From Lepraria neglecta (Eukaryota > Ascomycota > Lecanoromycetes > Lecanorales > Stereocaulaceae), in the NCBI GenBank assembly GCA_033220425.1, contig CM065651.1, forward strand, positions 992,001-1,056,000: a stretch of 64,000 nt of DNA. Direction: 5' to 3'. Below are positions 1-14,600 of this stretch, in pieces; the stretch's first letter is position 1, and every line of letters begins with the position of its first letter. Under the pieces are notes generated by a model. It ran no database searches. It worked only from the letters and a program-made list of their open reading frames with translations, and had not been told where the DNA came from. Position numbers and translations under genes: made by a program.

Positions 1-3000
1 AGTATTAGATAGTATTCGAGTTGGATAACTCTCAATATCCGAGTCGAATAGCGCTTAATATACTTGGTATTCGAGTCGGATATCGCTTATTATACGCTAA
101 TTACTATAGGCTTAGTACGGAATTATTCTTTATATATTATATATCGACCTTTTAATCCTTTCCTATACTCCTTTCTCTTACTACTAATATATTAATTAAT
201 ACTCTATATCTTATATATATACCCGCTATAGAATACTAGTACGAGCCCGTAGCCGTCGCCGCCGGTATTTCCCCCTCCTCTCTAGTCTCTTTACCTTCTA
301 CTAAATTCTACGAAAATACTAACCCCAGGAATTAGACGGTCTCGGTTATTTCGCGTAGCCTTATAGTCGAATAGGCCTACTATAAGGAGATTCGAGTAGT
401 ATTAAAGAAAGAGATAGAAAGGAGATATATCGTTAGTATATCCCTAGGGATACTAGAGAACTAGGCTAAACTTAGTAAGGCCTTATAGTAGTTAGAAATA
501 GTATTTCCCTCCGTTTTTATACCTATAATCCCCTAACCCTAGCTAGAGAGTTATAAATTAGGTATAGCTAGAAAGATTAATAATACCTATAATTACTATC
601 GCAATTATAGAAGGCGTACCGTACCGTCTCTCTCTACGGATAGTACTCTATATATAGCGCGTCCGCTTACCTTTAGTAAAATAGGATTCTATATCTAGTT
701 AATAGAGATAACGGCGAATATACTTTTCTTTACCTCCGATATTATTAAGGAGAAAAAACCTCTAGCTAGTATTATATTAGACGAGATCGAATTTAGAATA
801 TTTAAAGAGGTCTTACACGAGGATAGTATCTATAATAGCTTAACCGATCGAATTCTTTATTATATTAGTAAAAATGATATTAAAGTTAATTACACCCGTA
901 AATTCAAGGCGGCTACCTTATAGATATATAATATAGGCGAGAATCCTATCTCGTTTCATATTAAGACGCGTCTATAAGGTATATATCTTATACTTTACTT
1001 CGATCGCGCTCCTACTAACTATACTCTAGTAAAACGATAGGCCCGCGTGAAATATTAAATAATAGATATACCTTATGTCCGTTTCCGCGGTATATTAGTA
1101 AATCTAGTTAATTATAGTACGCTGATACTACTAAATTATATACTCTAGTATTCTTCTTCGTTCTAACTTAGCGAAGGGCCTCTACTTCTTCGTATTTTAT
1201 TCTTCCTATTATTACTATCTCTATTATACCTCTATATAACCTTACCGGGCTAGATATTCTTCTCTTATAGTATAACCTAAGAATATAACCTATAATATAT
1301 AGAATCCTCTATATAAAGACTCTACTACCTCTCTCGCTAAATCCCCCGCCCTAAAGCCTTATAAATTCTCCCCTTTAATTAAGTAAGCCTACTAGTATTT
1401 CCTACCCGGCCTCTAAACGATCCTATACTTATCTATTCCGATATAAATAATAGTAGCTATACTAGTAATTAGGAAGAGAAGGAGTAAGAGGAGGAAGGGG
1501 ATACTATAGAAGAGGACGAGAAGAAGGTATTAAAGGTTAGTAAGGCCTATAATAGTAGGGTTCCGAAGTTATATAATATCGAGATAGGTAGGGTAGTAGT
1601 AGCTAGAGTAGCTACGAAAGATCTAGAGGTATTAGAATAGGAGGATCGCGATAGGATATAAGTACTTCAATCTCTACTTTACTATTTACTTACTACTAAA
1701 TACTACCCTAGTATTAATATAACTAAGGTAGAGGACTATCCGCAATAGTCTTAGAAAATATAGTAGTATATAGAGTTATTATTTTAGCTATAGAAGGGAA
1801 ACTAGTCTATATAGAATATACGAAACCTCCGTAGATTATTATCTATTATAGCCTCTAACGGCAAAATGAAGAAGATCGTACCGTTTATTTATTAGCTATA
1901 CTATACGGCTTAGATAAGATAGTAGGCTTTCTAATAGGGGGAGCCATCTATAGACGAGATTCTAGTTTAGAGATATCTAAACTAAATAATTACTTCTATT
2001 AAGGACTCTAGTCAACTTAGATAATATAGATATTCGACTCGGGCAACGCTAATATCCGACTCTATCTAGATCGAAATCTATATATACAAAATTATCTAAT
2101 AATTCGAAACATCGCCTTATTATAATAAGTATCTTTTACTAGAGAGATTAAAGCTACGGAGTTATTACGATATATATCTATCGGCTTATAAATAGAATAT
2201 CAGTTATCCGTGTATCAAGAACAGCGCCGCCCGGAAGATTAGCGTAGCGAAGTTAGGTATTATTCTTACTATCGTGCTAGCGAAAGTAGTAGGTAATTAG
2301 TTATAATAGTAGACGAAGATAATCGATATAAAGCGGACGCTATATACTTAAGATATCTCTAGGACTACCGATCTAGTATAACTACCTCCCTATAAGATTT
2401 ATTATATTATATACCCGCCTTCGCCAGTATAAAATACAGCTCTTCGCGCTAAGGATTAAAGGATCTAAGACGAAGCGAAAGTAAAATATACTAGATAATA
2501 TATAATTACTCGCAAGGCTAGCAAGGAGATACCTGCGCTAACGACTACTAACTACTTTAAACGTATATATACTACGCGCCGCTACTATAGTCCCAAGCCT
2601 TCTAGGATTCGCTCGGCTTAATAACCTATCTCTATATACGGATGAGCTTAAAGGGGGGGATTTATATAACGGCGGCGAGGGTCGTACGAACTTTATAGAG
2701 TTAGCTAATCTAAGAGAAGACTAGACTGAATACCCGCTAGCTAGTATCTATATCTATTATATCGAATATTTTGTTAATAATAGTCCGAAGTTAGTTGTAT
2801 TAAAGGATTTAATCGTTAAACTAAGGGAGGATATCGTCGGAAGACTATAACAACTATCTATAATTACTAAGCTATCTACTACTATATATATTCTGGCGAT
2901 AGTAGGTCTATAGCTCTTCCGCTATTTCGTCTTGGCTTTATACTAACCTTACTCTAGTAGTTTAAAAGGTATTATCCTAATAAATAACTATAGCGTAGCT

Positions 3001-5801
3001 CGGCCTTACCTTCCGGGAAACGAGATGAATTATTCGTATAGATATACCAAGGAGACAACTATTATCACTTTATTCCCCCTACGAACTACGTTCTTGAAAC
3101 CGGTATTACTCTTACCTATACCTCTAGAAGCGTAAATATAGATACGGACTAGATAAAGTACTATAGGATTTAATACTATAGGCGGGTTATTTAGTAGTAA
3201 TAGTAAAGATAGAAGGTATACGAGTATAGTATATTTCTAGATAAGGTAAAGGGATCTTAATTTAATTATTATCTAGATAGGCGGATAGAAAGCTCTTAGT
3301 AAGAGTAGGTATAATATAATAGGATTAACCTATAGATATTGCCAGTAGTAAATTTAAGGACTAGTTTAAATATTATAAATAGTAGACCCTATTATTCGAA
3401 TTAGAGACTAGAGAAACTTTACTATTCAACTCAACGTTACCGATATAATATTTATATCCCAGAATCTCGCTATAAAGACCTAGCTAATACTACTCGCCGC
3501 TTTTCCTAACCTAGATTCGTCTTCTCTAACAAATCCAAACGCCGTCGCCGCTGCAAAGGATATAGTTCCGCCAACTCAATATATATCCGCTAGTAGAGAT
3601 TCTCTTTATAGAACGTATTATAAATAGAAGGAGGTATCTAATCGTTGTTAACCAAGTCGAAGAACTAATTTAATCGGTTAAGCTAATAACGTAACTCTAT
3701 ATCCTACCTATACAACTCAAGAACCGGCGGCAAAGTATATATTATTAACGTACTATAGCGAATCTAGTAAGTCCGGCTCTATATATATCCATCGATAGAT
3801 ACTCGAGTAGGTAGTATCTAAGGTCTTAAGGTCCCGGGCCAATAGGGCGGAGGCGGCGTGTACTCGTCAAGGATATAGAAGAAATAGCGATATTCGTTAT
3901 ACGTAGGAGAACTATAGCTAGAGATATAGTCCTAGTAGTAACCTATTCGAAAAGGTAGGAAATTTTCGTTCGACTCGGATAGACTTTTATCCGACTCGGT
4001 TAATAGTCTTTAAGCTAACTCGATTTTATATTAATATTATATTAATCAAAATAACACGATAATAATATACTAAAGAAGCCTGTTCCTTTCTAAAAACCTT
4101 CGCCTTCTTCCCCTAAGAACCTCGCCCGTCTAGCTATCTATAACCAGCTATATCATCGTGGATTATACTCCTTAATACCTTATACCACCTCGTTACTAAT
4201 AAAGACCCTTATATATATTAGATAGATAATAGTAATCTTCTAATAATAGCTAAGATAAAGGGAGAACGACTAGTAGCTACTAGAAAAGCCTAGGAGACTA
4301 AAGCGAACAAGCGAAAGGTACGATTCGAACCGAGTAACTTATTCTATATATTAATATATTAGTAGATTAAGGCTATTAAAGAAAAGTAGCTAGAACCTAA
4401 GAGAAGTACCGAAGGGGATAACGGAGTAGTAGAGCCTAGGAAACGTCGAAGACGTAATAGTAACCTTAGCGAGGATATCTCTAAAAAAAATACACGAAGA
4501 AGAGGTCTCTTCAAAGATAACTAGCGTCGAGGATATCGAAATATCTTCTAATAACCCTATAACTAGCCCTACAAAGAGACTAGTACCTACTATCGTTATA
4601 GGGGTATAACTTCCCTATACTCCTATATTCGGTCTATTAGATAACTCTATATTTAGGAGATAGAAAAGATGGGCTTCTCCGTTATAAGTACGATTAGTAC
4701 GTGATAATAGATATAATCTATTAACCGTACAGCGTAAATAGACGCGGCTATCGATATCTAGAATCGATACCGTATTATAAAGCGATACGAGTATTACCCA
4801 AAAGAAGACCGTAAGTTGCCTATCGACGTCACGCGTATATTTAATACGCTAATATAGAAAGAAGGAAACAATATAGAACTATATAATAAAACGAGGTCCT
4901 TAAGGGAATATAGATACTAGGAACTACCTACGTAGCTCGGTAAATAATGAATTAGAGACGCGTATTCATTAAATATAGCTGAAATAGCCGATAGTGCAGG
5001 AATAACGAAACCGAACATCTTTATATATAGAGCAGAATGGCTAGCGTGCCGGACGACCTATCTAGACGCCCTAATAGATAATAACTAATAAGTTTAAATC
5101 TACTAGTAAGAAATATCGAAAATCGAGAGAGAATCTAATTAGCAGACGGAAGGATGAATTAATAGTATATTTACCTTAGTATATAGATCTTATAATAACT
5201 AATTATTATAATTAGTATAATATAAGTAGCGATAGCCAACCTGTACCGCACTACCTACACGGCGCAAGCGGCCGAATTCTAGTACCGCGACTATAGGATA
5301 ATTATCTAATCCTAATAATCGGGTTCCATTATCTAAAAAGACAAGGCCTAGACTATTATCGACTTCGTTATCTATATCTATATATATATTAGATATTGAA
5401 TCTAAAGACGACTATAAGGAGGTAACTACGGAGGAGGCGGCGGGACCTATCGCTTAGAGTAGTTCTAGGCGTCGCCAAGCGCAAAGATACTAATCCTTAC
5501 AGGAATATCAATATATTTTCCACGCAACGAAGCCTATATTCCTCTCCAAATTATAGGCGGTAACGATATCGATAGCCTATTACTATAGCTAGAATATAAC
5601 TCGGTAGCTCTAAATAACCTTATAATAAGAATATAGAGAGAATAGAAGGCTAAGCTCTAAAGAATAAAGGGGCCTCAAGTTATCAGCGATCTAGATACCT
5701 TAGGTAATATACTAACTCCTAAAGAAGCTCGCAAGGTTATTACTCCTAAACCCCTACCTATTTATATAACGCCGCGTAATAGCTAATATCTTCGTAGCTT
5801 A
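1..5801. repeat. RIP-degraded AT-rich repeat block, elements not identified
   Basis: No open reading frame of note exists here and stop codons TAG/TAA occur in every frame. CpA and TpG are rare while TpA, CpG and CpC persist, which is the footprint of RIP acting on repeated DNA. Short phrases such as the GAGTCGGAT-like motifs near 50-90, 2,030-2,060 and 3,970-4,000 recur and resemble part of the LTR at 11,144, so LTR-element debris is likely. I could not assign a particular retrotransposon family by eye, and I see no intact gene. Confidence 0.75.
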
Positions 5802-6417
5802 CATCGCGCTTTCCCAAAAGATTATATTATTAGCGTCACAGCTAGTTTTGCGCTGTCAGTAGGCCGTATAGCGATTAGGGTCTGCATCCTATATCAATTG
5901 CGGGCCGAGAAATCAGTAGGATTAGCAACTCCGGTTACTATTAGTAACTCTAAGGTAACTAAGCAGCAACCAAAAATCATCCCCGAAGATATACGACCGC
6001 GCGCAATGATTACGATACTGCGACGCCGCAACTAAACCCCTAGGGTAGCTACGAACATCACCCCCGCGAGAATTTGGGCCCAATCGCACGATTCCGGGGT
6101 CCGTTTTCAGCTGGTGTTGATAGGGCTCTAGGGGAGTCGCTGCCGTCGATGGCGACGATTATAGAAAATCAACATTTTGCTTAGTTATCAATTACGTGAT
6201 TCGCTAAATACTTGCTAATCCTACTAATCCTGCTATTAGCAAGCTAGAGTTACTAAATACGCTGAAATCGCGCTATTAGCGGGCGCTATTTGCTGATTAC
6301 GCTGAAATCGACCTATTAGCGGGCGCTATTTGCTGATCCTGCTAATAGGCTAATTTCAGCCCTATCCGCGCGTCTAGCAAATTAGAAGTTCTCAGTAAGA
6401 TTTGGGAAAGCGCGATA
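5802..6417. mobile_element. TIR element (MITE-like, about 616 bp)
   Basis: The left end CATCGCGCTTTCCCAAA (from 5,802) is mirrored at the right end as TTTGGGAAAGCGCGATA (to 6,417), and a TA lies immediately outside each end, consistent with a TA target duplication. No transposase frame is visible, so this is a non-autonomous element. The right half holds two near-identical subrepeats of about 33 bp (TATTAGCGGGCGCTATTTGC core, around 6,271-6,335). A partial relative lies at 7,890-8,093 (inverted) and another at about 37,725-38,037 (inverted, little RIP). Family assignment is open. Confidence 0.7.
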
Positions 6418-7889
6418 TATAGATAGCCTAAGCGAATTTAGAAGTTTTATAATAAGGAAAATAAGATTAACTATTAAAATAGTAGTAGAATAGCCATACC
6501 TAATAGTCAAGGACCGGAAGAATAACATATCGAATCTACTATTTAATATACGATTTACTTTCGCGGATCTAGAGAAAGGTATAAATATTCTTCTTTCCTA
6601 AACAAGAACGAAATATATAGCTAATAGGTCTAAAATAAGGGTTATTTTCTAGTACCGATAATTATAATAAGTCTATATCGCATTTTTTTCTAATAGAATA
6701 AGCGCTATTAGACTTAGGTATAAGAGTACGGATCTATAGAAACCTTTACCCGCTAGTACTATTATTTTCGTTATAATAGCGCTTTATTATATATTCGAAG
6801 AATATAAATATAGCTCCCGTAGGATCAAGAGATAGGACGGTATATTAGTTAGTAGTAAATTAATCTAATACTCGAAGAACAACCTATATACTAATAATAC
6901 CTTAAGCTATATTCGAATATATAATAGAGGTATAGTACGATATAGGTGAAATCAAAACGCGGATAATTATAGAACTACTTTATCGTTGAATAATAGACTA
7001 CTACTATACAAATAGGTATAGTAAGAACCGTCGACTACCAGTTACTAATATATTCGAGGATTCCCTAGAAGATCTAAAAAATTAACCGGACCTTTAGAGT
7101 ATTCTAGAGGAGATAGAAATAAATAATACTAGTATAATAGGCTAAGAAGAAGAGTATAGAAATAATAAAGAATATATAGTATATATAAGAAGTAATTATA
7201 GGTATATATTATCGGCTAATACTAAAATTAAGGCTAAAGAACTATCTCCTAAGGAGGGTCTCGACGAGACCAATTTAGAGTTTAGAAACTAGGATAGTTT
7301 TTTTACTTCCCTTACCTTTAGTAATAATTCAGCGGAGATAATAGATATCTAGATATTTTCAATATAGGACTTCGAGCGTATATAGAAGGAGGCCGGCCTA
7401 TAAGTAGATAAGAGTCTTTAGGAAGAGGATCGTATTATAGATATCGAAGAGTAGAGTAGGTCGATAGAGAGGTAGATTATAGAGGATAAAATAGTATATC
7501 TAAATATTATTCCAATAGGAGAAGAACCTAAGGACTAGGCTACTAAGAATACTATAGAGGGGATAGAGGATAGATTAATAGAGTATAAAGCTTGGGCGGG
7601 AGGAAGCCTAATAGAATCAAGCTATTAGTAATCGAATATATAGCTATTAAATATATAATATAAAAATAATTATCGTATTATCTTTTAAAATCGCCTAGCT
7701 CGGATAATACTACCTATAGGTTAATTCTGGATAAGATATCTAACTCGAATATACCTACTATAGCGGAGGATATATCCGAACTATCCGACTCAGATAACTT
7801 CTTATCTACTAATATTATCGATATACTATCTAAGTATATATATTTCGTATTCTGGAACAAATGCGCAATGGTAGCGTTAGTCCACGAAA
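6418..7889. repeat. RIP-degraded repeat block, unidentified
   Basis: Composition and stop density match the block to the left: nearly no CpA/TpG and many TAG/TAA. No recognisable protein motif or terminal repeat was found. Probably decayed transposon sequence. Confidence 0.6.
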
Positions 7890-8093
7890 GCAACTTTTGA
7901 TACTAATATTGTAGGCGCCTAGCGTAGCAATTTGAGGTTACAGATACTGCTATCGGCAACCTCGAGTTGCTAATTTAGCTGATTTCTCGATCCGTAATCG
8001 ATATGGGATGTAGACCCTAATCGCTATACGGCCTGCTAATAGCGCAAAACTAGCTATAACGCTAATAACATAATCTTTTGGGAAAGCGCGATG
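7890..8093. mobile_element. Fragment of the 616-bp TIR element, inverted
   Basis: This stretch is the reverse complement of roughly the first 200 bp of the element at 5,802-6,417 (shared landmarks: the TTTGGGAAAGCGCGATG end at 8,077-8,093, GGGATGTAGACCCTAATCGC near 8,004, and GCTAATTTAGCTGATTTC near 7,970). It abuts the truncated 5' edge of the gypsy copy that starts at about 8,094, so this junction marks where the retroelement lost its 5' part. Confidence 0.65.
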
Positions 8094-11000
8094 AATATCT
8101 CGATATTGTCTCTATACCTCTCGCTAAACCATATTACCTCTATAGATATAACGGCAAGATACGAAAGAAACCCGTTACCTATACTATTTACCCTTCTATA
8201 AAAGTCTACGATCATCTCGAGTCGACTATATCTATACTTATTACCAGCCTAGGTAACTAATATATTATCCTCGGTAAACTATAGATGAACAAGTATAAGA
8301 TCCTACTAGATATGGCAGATAACTATATTATCTTCCTATCTAGCCGCTATAACTATATCGGGGCCCCCCAAGCTCTTGTTAAGCCTCCTACCAAGGAGGT
8401 AGATTAGACGATAAATATTCCTACGAATCCTCCGCCTCCGCTACCTGAGAAACCCGAGGTACTAGATATCGCCGAAATTAGCATACTTGCTTTCTATATA
8501 TAGGCGAGGAATCAAAAGAAGTATAATATCTAATATTTCTCTATAACGATAGCTAAGATAGAGAAAGTAATCTAGAATAGATCTAGGCTAGATTAGATTA
8601 ATAAGGTATCGGAAAAAGCAGAGGAAATAGTCAAGTAGAAGCTTCCCTAGGAATACTATAACCTAATTAACGTCTTTAACCGGAGCAAGGTAAAGGAACT
8701 TCTACCGTACCGGTTATATAATTATAAGATCGAGCTGGAACCTAGAAAGAAGCCCCCTTAAAGTCGCTTATATTCGATATCTAGATTCAAGCTCTAAAAG
8801 GTAAAGGAGTACTTAGACGATAACCTTAAGAAGGGCTTTATCTTACCTAGTATAGCGCCCTACGCGTCGCTAGTCCTATTTATCCAAAAGTATAATAGAA
8901 GTCTTTATTTCTGCGTCGACTATTAGAAGCTTAATATCTTTACAATTCGGAACCGCTATCCTATACCACTTATTAAGGAAATATTTACTTATATTATCAG
9001 ATATAAATACCTTATAAAGCTAGATATTATTACTATATTTAACAAGCTCCGTATATATCCGGATAGCGAAGATCTTATAACGTTTACTACCTTATTCGGA
9101 GCGTTTAAATACTATATCCTACTATTTAGCCTAACTAATAGACCTGCGTCTTTCTAGTACTATATAAATAATACCCTCTTTGAATACCTAAACGATTTCT
9201 ACTAGGTCTATCTAGATAATATTCTAATCTATAGTAAGACGGAAAAAGAGTATAAGTAATATGTATAAAAGGTCTTACTGAAGCTTCGGGAGGCGGGACT
9301 ATAGGTTAATATTAAGAAATACGAATTCTATATCCAAGAGATAATCTTCCTCGGACTAATTATATTAATAGAAGGTCTATATATAGACCCTTCTAAAGTT
9401 AAGGTTATTATTAACTAGGAACCCCTAACTCGTCTAAAGGAGATATAAGTATTTATTAGTTTCTATAACTTCTACCGCTAGTTTATTAAGGACTTCTCGA
9501 AAATAGTTAGACCCTTAGTATTACTTACTAAAAAGGATTATCTATTCTAGTAGTCTAAAGTATATTAGGCGGCCTTCGAGCGTCTCAAGAGCATAGTTAC
9601 TAGTACCCTAGTACTTCGGCATTACGATAGATCCCGGCCAGCGGTACTAGAGATAGATTCGTCCGATTATATTAATAGCGGTATCCTATCCTAAATAGAT
9701 AATAACGGAGTCCTTTATCTAGTTATATTCTATAGTAAAAACCTACTACCTACGGAGTATAACTATAAGATCTACGATAAGGAGCTACTTATAATCATCC
9801 GCTATCTAGAATACTAGCGTCCTAAATTAGAATTAACTAATATCCCTATCCAAATATTTACCGATTATAAGAGCCTTAAATATTTTATATAGATAAAGGA
9901 GCTAACGCGCTATCAAGCTCGATAGGTAGAGAAATTAGCTAATTTCAACTTTAAAATTATATATCGGAGTAGTAAATCCAACGGCAAAGTAGACGCCTTG
10001 ACGCGTATACCAAACTTAGTTCCTACTAATAACCAAGATAAGCGTCAAAAGTATCAATACTATACTCTACTATCTCTAGAGTATTTTTAGAAATTCTCTA
10101 AGGATAGAGACCTTAAAGAGGGAGGTAATAGTAATAATACTATATTAGATAAATAGATCAACGCGATAGCTAATAAAGACTTACCTCTATATACAAGGGT
10201 AATACTAGTAAATAAGGAAGACGATAACTATAGGCGTATCCGTAATACCCTCGCGAAGGATCCGTCTTAGATATTCGAGATAGTTAATCTATATTATTAC
10301 TCTAGTTATAATAATATACTCTTCTATAAGGATCGTCTTTAGATTCTAGCAATAGCTAAGCTCCGTATAGACCTAATTAAGGAAAGCCATAACTAACCCG
10401 TATATAGCTATCCTAGTAGAAATAGGACGCTTAAGTTAGTAAAGAGATAGTTCTACTAGCGTAGTATAAAAGATAAGATTACTCGCTATATCTATAATTA
10501 CTATATCTGCCAACAAAGTAAGGCCCCTCAAGACCAGTATAATAGGCTACTATAGGCTTTACCGGTACCGGAGCAACGCTAGTAAGATATCTCTATAGAC
10601 TTTATTACTGGACTCCTCGTCTCGGAAGGGTATAATACTATATATACTATCGTGGATCGGCTTTCCAAAGAGCGCCACTACGCTCTATATATTGCGACCA
10701 ATCAAGGCACGTCTACGGAAGCCACAGCCGACATCCTAATAAGATATATCTTCCGCTCGTATAGTCTCCTAGAGTCGATCATCTCTAATCGAGGGCTATA
10801 GTTCATATTATTAGTATAGAAGGCGCTATATTAGCGACTAAAGATCAAGGTTAAGCTATCTACGGCGTTCTATCCGGAAACTAATAGTTAGACGGAACAG
10901 GCTAATTAAGACGTCGAGCGTCACCTAAGAACGTATTACTCGTATATACAAGATAATTAGGTCCGACTTCTTTCTATAGCCGAATTTATAGATAATAACT

Positions 11001-11143
11001 CTATTACTAGTACTATAGGAATAACTCCCTTCTTTACGAACAACGGTTTCTACCCTTAGATATCTTTCTCTCTACCTATAGACAATAGATCTACGGCTTA
11101 TAAGTATATCTAGTATACTAAGGTAAATAATATCGCAGACCGT

Positions 11144-11656
11144 TGTTACGATCAGGAAATATGATCAGGGATGCGCTCAAGGAGCGTAGCGCCCGTCATG
11201 GTTCGAGTCGACGAATCGGTATCCGACTCGGACAGACCCTGAAGGCTTGGCATGTTAAGCGATGAGTGCAGTGGTCGCAATGAGCGCGGTGCGATCAGTA
11301 CGATCAGTGCGATCAAGAAGGCTTGGCATGTTAAGCGATGAGCGCAGTAGTCGCAATGAGCGCGGTGCGATTAGTGCGACCAGTACGATCAGGAATACTT
11401 GGTATAGATTTCGTATATCTATATATACGGAGTACTGCTTACCACTTGGAGTATCGTGCTTAACTTGCTATTTAATTATTTACTATATACGATAGATCTC
11501 TTAGGCTAGGCACTAAACATATATTATCTAATTATATACCAGACCCGCTTAGTATTACTTGAAGCCTACTTCACCCTCTTACTCTATTGTACCTCTATCC
11601 CTATTAAGAATCAATCTATATATAACGGACTACCGTACGCAACGTGGTTTGTAACA
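11144..11656 (+). repeat. 5' LTR of nested element (513 bp) with internal 76-bp tandem repeat
   Basis: TGTTACGATCAGG...TTTGTAACA. It contains two tandem units of 76 bp (11,241-11,316 and 11,317-11,392; core GGCTTGGCATGTTAAGCGAT) whose GATCAGTGCGATCAGTGCG-like subrepeats create a spurious Ser/Arg/Val-rich reading frame. It keeps far more CpA and TpG than the element body. Confidence 0.92.
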
Positions 11657-14600
11657 CTTTGAGCACCCTTAAGGATAAGTACTATACTAAGAGACCCTAG
11701 GGTACCTACCCTAAGCTCCTTAGGAGGAGGAAGCGGATAATAACGCCTAACTATTAACGAAGGACTTAGTAGATATATTAAGATAGCCTAGCCCGACTTA
11801 TACTATAGAGAGAGAGATAAGCTCGAGGGATAGCTATCCTAGGTATTACTTTACTTAAAGTTCTAAGGAGACCTTATACCTATATAATAATATCCTACCT
11901 TTACTATTACTTACTTACGTAGAAGAGCCTAAAAGTAGGTTAATCTATTCCTAAAGAAGTATATAGAAGACGACGACGAAGACGGCGAAATTAAATAATA
12001 GATAGAGAGTATAGCTATATTTAGACTCGAAATCTACTATATATTCGGTCCGTTAAACGAAGTTAATATAGCGATACAAACTATCTAGTATATAACCTAG
12101 AAGAAATCTATATTAGAGTACTCGACTTAATTTCAGTAATATATAGTAAAGACTAACTAGAATAATAATATATTAATAACTATATACCGGAGAGGTCTTA
12201 AGGATAATATTAAAGACGAGCTTATAAGGTTAGGGATTATTATTAATACCCTTAATAAACTAATTGAAGAAGTAATTAAAATTAATAATAAGCTATTCGA
12301 AAGGACTATAGAGAAGAGGTATAACGGAGGAGTCGGCGGAATAGGACACTTAAGCTTTTTCGCTAAATTAAGGAGCTATTACCTAGGATACAAAGAACGC
12401 GACCCCTATAGGTATACGCCTATAGAACTAGACTTCACGGAGAAGAAAGGCAAATAGGCCTTTAGGGGGCTAGCTAGAGGTAAGAAGTAGTAAGGGGGTA
12501 ATAAGAAAATACTAAAGTGTTATAGCTATAGTAAACCGGGCTACTTCGCTAGAGACTACAAGTTAAAAAATATAGTGTATTAACCGCAGCTAAATGTACT
12601 AGAGAAAGTATATACCTAGGACGATATAGACGGCACGCCTAAGGAGATTCTACTAGTATAGGATAAAGTCGAAGAAGATATTAGTTCCTAGTATAATAGG
12701 ATAATATAAGAAGAACTTAATAAAGAATCTAAAAACGGCGATAACGACTTTATAAGGAAGTTTAATACGCGTATTAGGGAATAATATAGGAATAACCTAA
12801 ATACTAAAGACGGTAGTAAGGCTTAAGAAGAAAAGTCTAAATAGGATTAGGAAGAAAGCGAAATAGATCTAGAGTAGGAAGAAGCCCTTAGTACGTTAGA
12901 AGCTAAGTAGGAAGAAATACGACTACTAAGAAGGATAATACCTGAAACTACTACGTCTAAGGAAGAAGAAGAAAGCTCTAAGGAATATATATAGCTAGAC
13001 TATCGGATAGATCGGAATTACCGAGGTCACAAGAGTATACTATAGGGAGAATATACATCGCTTTACTATATATAGTATAGTACGCCGAGGAATATAGCCA
13101 AGGGGCTAGTAAGAATACTACCCTGCGGATATAGCTATTACTACGAATATAAGGAAAACGGATATCTATAGTATCTCGCGATAAAAAGAATATACTAATA
13201 CTTCCTAGGATACGACAAGAAATAGTTAAAGAGAGTTATCTACGAATTAAATAATAACCTAAGCGCTAGAGAATACTATTTGACAGAATAGTACGCCTGT
13301 CTATATAATAACTACGAGAAGTATATATAGTCGAAGTTAAAGGTAGGGTTCCTACTCCTATAAGCGGGAAAAGAGTAATCCCTTATAGTAGGGGTAGCTA
13401 TAAGGAGATCAATATATTAACCCCTAAATAACATCTATATTCCGCGCAATACGATATATATATAAAGATACTAGTAATTGTTAATAGACAGCGGACCGTT
13501 GCGATAATAGACTCTAGAGCTACTAGAAACTTTATCTCACGAGATCTAGTACGGATAACTAGAATACTAACTTAAAAGAAGTCGTAGTAGTATAACCTCT
13601 AGATAGCCGATAGGTTAATACTATTAATAGGAAAGGTAGACGAAGAGATACTTTCGTTACCTATTATAATTTAGCGCTACTATAAGGAGATTACCTTTAA
13701 TATTATTAGGATAGCTACCTATTATATAATTTTAGAAATACCTTGGTTAAAGAAGTATAACCTAATAATCGATTAGGCTCGAGGAGTACTCAAGATAGAT
13801 TAATCCGGAAATATTACTAGGATTATACCTATATATTAGTAGCGTTTAATAGTAGATAAGAAGTCGAACCGAAGACCGGTCGAGGTATATATTACCTTAG
13901 CTTCGTATAAGGACGATACTAAAAGGTAGTCTAACTCTATAGTTACTAGTAAAGGTTAGCGGGATAATAAAGTAAGAGTTATAGGAGGAACTAATATACC
14001 CTCTATCCCTTAAGAATATAGTAAGTAGATATACTTATTCGAGGAAGAGACGAATATAGAAGTATTACCTAAGTATTAGCTATAGGATTATAAGATCGAA
14101 CTCGAACCTAGTAAGTAACTAATATTTAGACCTATTTATATATTATTAGAAAAGGAACTTAAAGTACTTCGTAGGTATATTAACAAGAACCTTAAAAAGG
14201 GATTTATTTAAGAATCTAAATTACTAGTAGGTTACCTAATCCTCTTTATACTAAAGAAGGATAGAAGCCTATAACTATATATCGACTATTAAAAGTTGAA
14301 CGATATTATAACTAAGAATAGATACCCTTTGCCTAATATCGGCGAGCTATAGGACTAGCTTAGGAAAGCAAAGATATTTACTAAACTGGATCTTAGAGGT
14401 ATATATAACCTAATTCGGATAAAAGAAGGCGAGGAATAGAAAACTACCTTCCGAACGAGATATAGCTACTATAAGTATCTAGTAATACTATTTGGACTTA
14501 CTAACGTACCAGTAACCTGCTAAGTACTTATTAATAATATTGTACGAGTATACTTAGATCGAATAGCAATAGCGTACCTCGACGATATACTAATTTATTC

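Noticed and set aside
8078-8260. 60-codon frame with gypsy-like sequence
   Set aside because: Real homology but only a remnant of pol. The first codons belong to the TIR-element fragment.
11262-11495. 77-codon frame, and its twins at 17,535 and 17,602
   Set aside because: They lie wholly inside LTRs and arise from the 76-bp tandem repeats.
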